A DNA stretch of 14,510 bases from Ruminococcus flavefaciens (lineage in GTDB: Bacteria; Bacillota; Clostridia; Oscillospirales; Ruminococcaceae), in assembly GCA_002350065.1 (NCBI GenBank), contig DEDQ01000033.1:3620-18129 (forward strand). The letters are read 5' to 3'. Each line of letters opens with the position of its first letter. Positions within the stretch are counted from its first letter, which is position 1. Below, piece after piece: positions 7,747 through 14,510 of the stretch. The notes under the pieces were generated by a model. The model saw only the letters and a list, made by a program, of their open reading frames with translations. It searched no databases and had not been told where the DNA came from. Made by a program: the position numbers and the translations under genes.

Positions 7747-8106
7747 ATGGCTGACATAAATCTGAAAAATCACCGCGAGCTGAAACGCGAGCGCAGACAG
7801 ACGCTGATGAAGTTCGCACAGGACCTTAAAGTTTCCTTTAAGATATGGATAAAGGGCGGAGGCATACTGACTGCGGCGATAATACTTGCATATCTCTTTG
7901 CGAGATTCGTGCTCGACTGGGACCTCTTCTACGAGACCGACCTCAGATACTCGTCGATATTCTTCGCGGTATTCGTGTTCTTTGTGCTTTCGGTGGCGAT
8001 ATGCTGGCTTGTGGCGTTCATACTGTTCAACACCAAGCACAGGAGAAATACCCGCTACAAGGAGCGTGTTCGTATACAGGGAGGCGGCAATGCGAAAAAA
8101 GCTTGA
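7747..8106 (+). CDS. Small membrane protein with two TM helices, unknown function
   Basis: This 119-residue protein has a strongly basic N-terminus (HRELKRERRQ), two hydrophobic helices at about 38-56 and 70-94 joined by a short acidic-aromatic loop (DWDLFYETDLRY), and a basic tail (KHRRNTRYKERVR). The charge pattern puts both ends in the cytoplasm with the short loop outside. AGGAGG at 7733-7738 stands 8 bases before the ATG, and the gene starts one base after the kinase stop. It is likely an integral component of the secretion complex; size and position would allow an EssA-type role, but I see no sequence support for that and recognise no family. Confidence 0.88.
   Translation: MADINLKNHRELKRERRQTLMKFAQDLKVSFKIWIKGGGILTAAIILAYLFARFVLDWDLFYETDLRYSSIFFAVFVFFVLSVAICWLVAFILFNTKHRRNTRYKERVRIQGGGNAKKA
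8078..8084 (+). promoter_or_regulatory. Ribosome binding site deciding the start at 8090
   Basis: AGGGAGG inside the end of the preceding gene lies 5 bases before ATG 8090. The frame is open further upstream to an ATG at 7886, but that would overlap the previous gene by more than 200 bases and add Ser/Arg-rich sequence unlike a membrane protein, so 8090 is preferred. Confidence 0.75.
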
Positions 8107-8476
8107 TACACTGAATACGCTCTCGGCGATACCGTTTTTCATATCGTCCGTGAGCCTGTGGATAATACCGTTTCTCGATACGGACGACGGACTTCCCGCA
8201 GCCGGCATAATAGCCGCTCTGCTGTTCTGGACGGGACTGCTCAGCGGAGCCGTTATCCAGACAGGACTGTTCCTGAAATGCCGGAAGCTCAATTTCCGCA
8301 GAAAGACCCACAGACCCCGTCTGCCGCTCGCATTGGCGGGAGTATCCTTCGTGATGCTTGTACTGCTTGTGATATTCCGGAGCCGGACGACCTTCGTCGT
8401 CGTGGGAGCTCTTTTCTGCACGCTTGTATTCCTGCAGGCGGCAGTTATAATCAAACGAAAGGAATGCTTAAAATGA
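8090..8476 (+). CDS. Small membrane protein with four TM helices, unknown function
   Basis: From ATG 8090 the product has 128 residues: a basic start (MRKKLD), hydrophobic helices at about 11-29, 36-62, 78-96 and 101-121, a basic loop between helices 2 and 3 (RKLNFRRKTHRPR), and a basic end (KRKECLK). The positive-inside rule places both ends and the central loop in the cytoplasm. It overlaps the previous gene by 17 bases and the next by 4 (ATGA), so the three are probably translated together. No catalytic motif is visible. Together with the two-helix protein before it, it may form a membrane subcomplex of the type VII system or assist the large surface protein that follows; this rests on position only. 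Confidence 0.85.
   Translation: MRKKLDTLNTLSAIPFFISSVSLWIIPFLDTDDGLPAAGIIAALLFWTGLLSGAVIQTGLFLKCRKLNFRRKTHRPRLPLALAGVSFVMLVLLVIFRSRTTFVVVGALFCTLVFLQAAVIIKRKECLK
8458..8463 (+). promoter_or_regulatory. Ribosome binding site deciding the start of the large surface protein
   Basis: AAAGGA lies 9 bases before ATG 8473. The in-frame ATG at 8464 directly abuts this site and cannot use it. The start at 8473 also gives a standard signal peptide beginning MKGRKIFALVCGLAML. The frame stays open upstream to 8158, but that part overlaps the four-helix gene and is not hydrophobic. Confidence 0.7.
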
Positions 8477-11400
8477 AAGGAAGAAAAATCTTTGCGCTGG
8501 TATGCGGGCTCGCGATGCTTGGGCAGAATATGCAGGGCTACGCCGCAGAGATATATGCCGCCGAAACAGCTTCATCGACCGCTGTAACGCTTGATGCAGA
8601 CTTCATCAGCGCCGTTTCCGTCAGCGATAAGGTCTACGACGGAACACCCGATGCCGCGGCAGACCTGTCAGGCGTTGTCCTTAACGGAGCAGCCGAGGGC
8701 GATGAGGTATATCTTACGTGCAGGGCGCTGTTCGACAGTGCCGGCGCAGGCGTGAATAAAGAGGTTACTGTCTCTGAGCTGAAGCTCGCCGGAAAAGACA
8801 GCGGCAAGTATGACCTTGTCCTTACCGAGGAGCAGAAGACCTTCACCGTTAACGCTTCGATAACTCCGATGATACTGGATATTATCCCGCAGGGAAGCTT
8901 TGCCGTGGGCGAGAAGCTCCCGAAGAAGATAGACTACACCTTCCCGACCGACAGCGTGCTCGAGGGCGATACCGTAGAGCCGAATGCGGTCCTCACCATA
9001 AATATGAACGAGGACGGAAGCTACTTCTATCAGCTCGACAATGCCGGCGCTACCGGAAGCCCGAACTATGCATTCGCGCTTGATGCGTCGCTTCTTCCGG
9101 TGCCGGTGGCTCCCGACCCGGCGCAGATATACTCCGCAAGGGTAGTGAAGAAGAAGGCGACTGAGCTCGGTCAGTTCGATTTCGGCGTGGTCGCAAACGA
9201 GTCTGTACAGGTAGTCGTAAGGGCGAAGCTTCAGAACGATATGCCGGTCACGTTCACTGTTTTAGGCGAGGAAAAGACTGATACCGAGCTTGAACACTCG
9301 GAGAATCCCTCGGTGTATATCGCTGAGGCGGTATTCGATATCGAACTTCCCGACGGCAATGTCAGCCGCACGCTCGACGAGATATCCTGCATCCTCAAAA
9401 ACGGCGACCAGGAGAATACATGGGCGCTCCCGCTTATTATCGACGGAAAAACGCAGACAACAAGAAAGCTCATACTCGACAATGCGGAGTCAGCTTTGAG
9501 CGTGAGCGCTTTCAATGACGGCGAGAATCACTGCTTCTCTGCCGGAGGAACTATCAGCGACGCCGATTCCGGCATTAAGGAATACAGATTCAAGTGGGAC
9601 GACGATATCGACAACGACGAAGTCAATAAATGGAAGACCGTTGCCGATCTTGACCACAAGCCCGGCGCTCAGGTGAATATCGACCCGAACCTCAACAGGG
9701 TAGAGTGGAAGGATTCTATCGACACCACAAATATCAGAGAGGGCAAGCATATATTCAACCTCGAGATAATCGACAATGCCGGTGTAAAAACAGTGAAGAA
9801 TATCACTACCAACGGCTCGGATACTCAGGCGCCGGAGGTGAAGTCGATAAGCCTCGGCAGAACGACCTCATCGGCATGGTCTGACATACTTACTGCAAAG
9901 AATTACGGCACGTTCGTGAAGGAGCCGCTGAAGCTCACATTCACGGCTGAGGACTGCTCCGAGAGCGAGCTCGACATGAGCGGCATCAGGACTGTCGAGA
10001 TAACCGACGGCTCGAACGTTATTGATACCCTCGAAGCTGTCGGGGGAGTTTACACGTATACAACTCCCGCAGACAAGACCATTGATTCGTGGAGCATAAG
10101 GCTCTGCGACAACAAGGGCAACAGCAATGTCTGCCCGATAAAGGAACTCCTCGCAGCAGAGGCTCAGAAGGCTGACGCTGACGATGAGGCGGCTGCTCCC
10201 GAAATCGACTGGAGCAAGCTCAGCTCAAATAAATGGGTGTTCGATTCAACTGCTCCCTCAATTGCGAAAAACACCGGCGACGGACTTGTTTCCGGCGGCA
10301 TCGTTTACTATAACATGGACGGCGGCAAGCTCAGATTCGACGTTTCCGACGCGGGAAGCCTCGGCTCGGTCAGAGTGTACCGCGCATTCGAGGACGTCAG
10401 CGGCAGCAGCATCACAAACAAGCTCATTACCGCCGGCGAGGAGCAGATAGCTTCAAAGACCTACGGCGACGGCATCGTCAACTCTGATTCGTTCGAGTTC
10501 GATACTGCCGGTCTGAAAACGGGCAAGTACGTGTACAGGCTCGAATCGTCGGACTGCGCAGGCAATGCGGCAGCGGCGGTATCGGTTGTGATATATGTCG
10601 ACCATGCACGTCCGGAGGGAAGCATTTCCGTTGCTTCTCCGGAAGTGATAAAGAACAAAAAGGAAGACGGAACAACTGAGAGCTGGATAAGCGAAAAGGA
10701 CGGCAGCAGCTACGTTTCCGTGAAGTTCAATATCGACATGACAGCTAAGGGCTCGCCGGTAACGGGCGTTAAAGTCAATATTTCCGGCAGAGACGGCAGA
10801 AACAGGGATTTCTCGATAAGCTCCGACAGCTTTATCTCCGAGGACGGCAGGACATACGCTGTCGTATCTCTCCCGACCGACCCGTCGGCTCAGGGCTACA
10901 TTCCCTATGACCGCGACCACACCTACAGGCTCAATGCCACCGTGAACGCTCTTTCCGGCAACGTTTCAGCCGATATACCGTTCACGCTCCACATCGACAA
11001 CGAAGCTCCCGCGATAAGCAGCTTCACGGTCAAGAGGAAGAATCCCGCATCGGGAAAGATACTCAACGTTCTCTCATTCGGCGTATTCTCGAATGATTCG
11101 GTGATACTGACCGTGAGAGCCAACGACGCCGCCGGTGATATCGGCATGAAGGGCGTGAAGATAAGCTATACCGACGAAAACGGCAAGGCTGTAACGGCTG
11201 ATATGGAAAAGGAAGGCTCGGAGACCTATACCTACGAGCTGAGCATCAAGCCGGACGTTTTCAAGAGCGAGGTGACTGCTGTCGCCTGCGACAGAATGGG
11301 CAAGACGAGCACCTTCACTCCCAATATCGAGGACGGCTCCAACGGAGCTACCGACGGCAACCACTTCGTCATGCTCGAGCAGAAGGCTCCCTCTGTCACG

Positions 11401-14400
11401 GCGGAGCTCCCCGCTTCCGACAGCTCGAAGCGCAGCGACGGTCAGATATGGTACCGCAGTCACCGCGGCGAGGATACTGAGAAGTTTATCGAGCTCACCG
11501 TCAAGGACGCGGATTCCGGTATCGACAGGATAAATATGAGCATAAACGGCGTCATGATAGACCATGATGCAAGAGGAAACAAGAACGAGAAGTGCCTTTC
11601 GGGCATCGAGCGCGACGGCAATGAGCTCCTCAGCAGCAGGACTTCAAGAGAGATCGGCGCAAAGAACAGAGAGGACCTCTGCAAGAGCTTCGTCTACCGC
11701 TATTCTGTCGACAGCATTGCCGAGAAGATACCCGCAAACAGCGACGGAAGCTATGTTATCGAGATCGAAGCCTTCGACAATGCCGGCAATGCGGCAAAAA
11801 CTCCTGTTGACGAGGACAAGGAGCCGTATCAGGATTCAAAGGTGGTATTCTACCGCGACGATACGCCTCCCGAGGTAGAGGAGTTTGAATTCGGCATCGC
11901 TTCATACGATGATATATCCAGTGTCGGCAGGAACGATTTCGTTCAGGTGCTCGACTACGGCTACTACTTCAAGGAGTCGTTCGACGTCGTACTCGTCGCT
12001 TCGGATGCGGCTCCCTCATCGGGACTCGATTCCGCAGTGTTCCGCCTTGTATCCTATGAGGACGGCGAAATAAAGGGCGAAACAGTCTCGAAGCCCGTTC
12101 CCGTGGTCAACGGCAGAGCGAGCTATACTATCCCCAAGGGCTTCAAGGGGCAGATATACGGCAAGGTCTCAGACAAGGTAAGCAACGTTTCCGATGAGTG
12201 TACTCCCAAGGGCTATGTCATCGACGACACGGCTCCGACCGTCACTATCGAGCCGCTCCCCGAAAATGCAGCCGGCAAAGACGCTGACGGCAACAATATC
12301 TACACCGGAGCAGTGAGCTTCCGCGTTACTGTCTCAGACAGGCAGTCGGGACTCAGAAGCATCGCGTATTCAAAGTCCTCCGAGCTCGACAGCTCGGACG
12401 CAGAGTCAGCCTCATTCCCCGAGGACGCCGGAAGGCTCGGCAGCGATTCGATAAGCGGCTGGGAGATAACCGGCAGGGACGAGAACCTCGTCACCGAGGT
12501 GAGCCGCGTGTTCACCTTCGATAAGGACGACAACGCAATAAGCCTCAGCTTTACGGCTGTTGACCGTTCGGGCAACGAGTGTGAGCCGGCTAAGAGCGCT
12601 CCGTTCACGATAGACACTGTCGCTCCGAGGATAGAGATAACCAACTCCACAGAGCCCATAAACGGCAGCTTCTACAGCGGCTCTGCAAAGTTCACAATAA
12701 AGGTGACCGAGAGGAATTTCTCAGACGAGCTTATAAGGAGAACTGTCACAAACGGCTTCACAAGCTCCGTTCCCACGATAAAATTCTCCGACAGCGAGGG
12801 CGGCAGAGTCCACACGGCTGAGGTATTATTCCCCGAGGGCGACTATACATTCTCGCTCTCAGGCTCGGACCTCGCAGGCAACAGAGCTGTTATAAGCTAC
12901 AACGGCGGCGAGCCGGCTGAGAGCTTCTCGAGAACTTTCAGCGTAGACGCGACAAATCCGCGCGTGCAGACAAACTTCTCCAGCTTCGGCAAGGAGGACA
13001 ACGAGGGCATCTATTTCAGCAAGGACCAGACCGCTGAGATAATCGTCACCGAGCATAACTTCTTCGACAAGGACATGGGTATCCGCGTTCAGTCGAGACC
13101 CGCCGGAGCTTCTCACGCTGCTGCCGGCGCATGGACAGATATCGGCTACAGGACTGAATGGAAGCACGAGGGCGACAAGCACACTCTCGTCATAACCTTC
13201 GACCGCGACGGCGTATACCGCATTACTATGGACCCGAAGGACGCAGTCGGCAACAAGGGCGATTTCGTCGCCGGCTCGGCTGGAAAAACTCCCGTTTACG
13301 AGATAGACAAGACCGCTCCCGTGCTCTATGCAAGGAACGACAAGCTCGCAACTGACAAGGACTTCGTCAAGACTCCTTTCTGCGATGTCTACGACGAAAA
13401 ACGCAAGGACGAGAAGGCTCCCTCAGTTGAATTCGAGGACGTCAACTTCGACAGGATAGAGGTCAAGTCAGTCGTTTACACTCCCGCCTACAAGAACGGC
13501 AGGGAGCTCGGAGATATCGAGATGAGCCCGCTCGCAAACGAGCTCTCAAAGCCCGTCAAGGAGAGCAAATTCACGCTTTCAGGCTTTGAAAACGACGGCG
13601 TTTACTCGCTGGATTACGTTGCAGTCGACAAGGCTGGCAACAAGAGCGAGACCATAAGCGACACCTATTTCCGCATGATAGACACCGATGTTCTGGCGTA
13701 TATCTGCAACAGCAGAATTGGCAATGACGACAACATCTCCACCGGATACTATTCTCTCATGAATACCGAGGGCAAGGCGATAAGCAAGAAGGCGACCGAT
13801 TTCGATAACCTCGATATCGCTGTTATCAAGCCCGTTTCCGATAAAAAGGCAGGCAGGCTCGTTCTCCGCGAGGACGAGAAGATATACTCGCCCGAGGAAT
13901 ACAACGCTTTCAGGACTGAAAAAACAAGCGTATCCGAGACCGCTGAGATAGTCAGGATGCATCTGCCGGGTGAATACTTCTCGGAATCCTTCCGCGACGA
14001 CGGACTCAATACGAGAATGTACCTCTCGGTCAGCATACGCGACGACGTTTACCTCGACCTTGCTTCGATACATATCGACAACGAGGCTCCGACAGCAGTT
14101 CTGCCCGAGGACTTCAAAAACTGGCACAACTACTTCTTCGAGGATAAGCAGGCGATAGTCATCTCAGGCATCAGTGAGGTGCTTGACGACAATATGTCGA
14201 AGGTATACGAGTGTCCGAGAAAGGGCAAGCGCTTCGAGATATCCCACGAATACGACCCCGCTGAGGGAACGCTCACATTCGTTCTCGACAAGGGCGTACA
14301 CCACATCGACGTTACTCTCGTTGATGAAGCCGGAAACGAGCTCAGCATCGACAGAGTAAAGTATATCCGCGTTGGTAATTTCAGACTTTACCTCATCGGA

Positions 14401-14466
14401 GGTATACTCGCCGGTATCACGGCATTGGCTGTATTCTTCATCATAAGAAGAAAGCGCAGGGTATAA
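8473..14466 (+). CDS. Giant membrane-anchored surface protein with YDG domain and about twelve Ig-like modules
   Basis: The 1997-residue product starts with a Sec signal (basic MKGRK, hydrophobic stretch, possible cleavage near residue 25 at GYAA) and ends with one membrane helix at about 1972-1992 plus RRKRRV; there is no LPXTG sortase motif. Residues 45-135 resemble a YDG domain (SDKVYDGTPDA, later KDSGKYDL), followed by an MBG-like domain starting at ITPM. From 450 on, Ig-like beta modules repeat with the boundary pattern D-x-x-A-P-x-V at 450, 591, 710, 842, 969, 1129, 1251, 1381, 1492, 1612 and 1869, and a weak one at 1737; modules end in D-x-A-G-N. Acidic residues at the joints suggest calcium binding. 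It likely forms a stiff fibre rooted in the membrane and reaching through the wall. Placement at the end of the T7SS operon suggests a surface partner, perhaps comparable in role to EsaA/YueB; an adhesin is the alternative. Confidence 0.9.
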   Translation: MKGRKIFALVCGLAMLGQNMQGYAAEIYAAETASSTAVTLDADFISAVSVSDKVYDGTPDAAADLSGVVLNGAAEGDEVYLTCRALFDSAGAGVNKEVTVSELKLAGKDSGKYDLVLTEEQKTFTVNASITPMILDIIPQGSFAVGEKLPKKIDYTFPTDSVLEGDTVEPNAVLTINMNEDGSYFYQLDNAGATGSPNYAFALDASLLPVPVAPDPAQIYSARVVKKKATELGQFDFGVVANESVQVVVRAKLQNDMPVTFTVLGEEKTDTELEHSENPSVYIAEAVFDIELPDGNVSRTLDEISCILKNGDQENTWALPLIIDGKTQTTRKLILDNAESALSVSAFNDGENHCFSAGGTISDADSGIKEYRFKWDDDIDNDEVNKWKTVADLDHKPGAQVNIDPNLNRVEWKDSIDTTNIREGKHIFNLEIIDNAGVKTVKNITTNGSDTQAPEVKSISLGRTTSSAWSDILTAKNYGTFVKEPLKLTFTAEDCSESELDMSGIRTVEITDGSNVIDTLEAVGGVYTYTTPADKTIDSWSIRLCDNKGNSNVCPIKELLAAEAQKADADDEAAAPEIDWSKLSSNKWVFDSTAPSIAKNTGDGLVSGGIVYYNMDGGKLRFDVSDAGSLGSVRVYRAFEDVSGSSITNKLITAGEEQIASKTYGDGIVNSDSFEFDTAGLKTGKYVYRLESSDCAGNAAAAVSVVIYVDHARPEGSISVASPEVIKNKKEDGTTESWISEKDGSSYVSVKFNIDMTAKGSPVTGVKVNISGRDGRNRDFSISSDSFISEDGRTYAVVSLPTDPSAQGYIPYDRDHTYRLNATVNALSGNVSADIPFTLHIDNEAPAISSFTVKRKNPASGKILNVLSFGVFSNDSVILTVRANDAAGDIGMKGVKISYTDENGKAVTADMEKEGSETYTYELSIKPDVFKSEVTAVACDRMGKTSTFTPNIEDGSNGATDGNHFVMLEQKAPSVTAELPASDSSKRSDGQIWYRSHRGEDTEKFIELTVKDADSGIDRINMSINGVMIDHDARGNKNEKCLSGIERDGNELLSSRTSREIGAKNREDLCKSFVYRYSVDSIAEKIPANSDGSYVIEIEAFDNAGNAAKTPVDEDKEPYQDSKVVFYRDDTPPEVEEFEFGIASYDDISSVGRNDFVQVLDYGYYFKESFDVVLVASDAAPSSGLDSAVFRLVSYEDGEIKGETVSKPVPVVNGRASYTIPKGFKGQIYGKVSDKVSNVSDECTPKGYVIDDTAPTVTIEPLPENAAGKDADGNNIYTGAVSFRVTVSDRQSGLRSIAYSKSSELDSSDAESASFPEDAGRLGSDSISGWEITGRDENLVTEVSRVFTFDKDDNAISLSFTAVDRSGNECEPAKSAPFTIDTVAPRIEITNSTEPINGSFYSGSAKFTIKVTERNFSDELIRRTVTNGFTSSVPTIKFSDSEGGRVHTAEVLFPEGDYTFSLSGSDLAGNRAVISYNGGEPAESFSRTFSVDATNPRVQTNFSSFGKEDNEGIYFSKDQTAEIIVTEHNFFDKDMGIRVQSRPAGASHAAAGAWTDIGYRTEWKHEGDKHTLVITFDRDGVYRITMDPKDAVGNKGDFVAGSAGKTPVYEIDKTAPVLYARNDKLATDKDFVKTPFCDVYDEKRKDEKAPSVEFEDVNFDRIEVKSVVYTPAYKNGRELGDIEMSPLANELSKPVKESKFTLSGFENDGVYSLDYVAVDKAGNKSETISDTYFRMIDTDVLAYICNSRIGNDDNISTGYYSLMNTEGKAISKKATDFDNLDIAVIKPVSDKKAGRLVLREDEKIYSPEEYNAFRTEKTSVSETAEIVRMHLPGEYFSESFRDDGLNTRMYLSVSIRDDVYLDLASIHIDNEAPTAVLPEDFKNWHNYFFEDKQAIVISGISEVLDDNMSKVYECPRKGKRFEISHEYDPAEGTLTFVLDKGVHHIDVTLVDEAGNELSIDRVKYIRVGNFRLYLIGGILAGITALAVFFIIRRKRRV

Positions 14467-14470
14467 AAAG

Positions 14471-14510
14471 AAAAGCCATAAGGAAGCAGAAGCTTCTTTA
14501 TGGCTTTTTA
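14471..14510 (+). terminator. Rho-independent terminator ending the operon
   Basis: A 17-bp stem (14471-14487 with 14492-14508, one G-T wobble) with a four-base AGAA loop starts four bases after the stop codon of the large surface protein. The upstream A-run pairs with the downstream T-run, and the descending arm ends in TTTTTA. The symmetric A/T flanks would let it work on both strands, so a convergent gene may lie just beyond the window. Confidence 0.93.

Noticed and set aside
7886..8089. Longer form of the four-helix protein from ATG 7886
   Set aside because: The extension overlaps the two-helix protein in another frame, is Ser/Arg-rich and non-hydrophobic, and a strong ribosome binding site precedes ATG 8090.
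8158..8472. N-terminal extension of the large surface protein to an upstream ATG at 8158
   Set aside because: It would overlap the four-helix protein almost completely, place a non-hydrophobic 105-residue region before the signal peptide, and ignore the well-spaced site AAAGGA before 8473.
8473..14466. Sortase-anchored adhesin interpretation of the large Ig-like protein
   Set aside because: The C-terminus has a membrane helix and basic tail but no LPXTG-like motif before it, so covalent wall attachment is not supported.

Overview
The window looks like chromosomal DNA of an anaerobic Bacillota, most likely a Ruminococcus-like member of the Oscillospiraceae. This is inferred from the GC-moderate, codon-biased genes (many ATA, AGG, GAG and AAG codons), strong GGAGG ribosome binding sites, TGA used as a normal stop, and a Firmicute-type (T7SSb) type VII secretion locus. 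No rRNA, tRNA, CRISPR or transposase is present, so the assignment is only approximate.

Every gene lies on the + strand, and the whole window reads as the downstream part of one tightly packed operon. It begins inside a gene (1-411) made of near-identical 90-bp repeats. The T7SS motor follows, split over two genes. The first (408-3596) has a ubiquitin-like YukD-type N-terminus, two membrane helices, a degenerate ATPase module and the active D1 FtsK/SpoIIIE ATPase. The second (3602-5314) carries the D2 and D3 ATPase modules. Next come a WXG100/EsxA-like substrate (5318-5641), a 52-residue ORF (5641-5799), a membrane Ser/Thr kinase with a helical outer domain (5796-7745), two small membrane proteins (7747-8106 and 8090-8476), and a 1997-residue Sec-exported, membrane-anchored protein with about a dozen Ig-like modules (8473-14466). 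A strong intrinsic terminator (14471-14510) closes the operon. Adjacent genes overlap (ATGA, TGATG) or are separated by at most 5 bases, so translation is probably coupled and no internal promoter space exists.

The canonical accessory parts of a T7SSb (YukD/EsaB as a separate gene, FHA domains on EssC, EssB, EssA, EsaA) are not present in recognisable form in the window. The architecture suggests replacements: YukD is fused to the motor, the kinase has the same layout as EssB (kinase fold, one membrane helix, outer helical domain) but keeps catalytic residues, the two small membrane proteins may stand in for EssA-type components, and the giant Ig-like protein may serve the surface role that EsaA/YueB plays elsewhere. 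The best candidate for an under-described system here is therefore a divergent, kinase-containing type VII secretion apparatus with an EccCa/EccCb-like split motor and a very large surface fibre.
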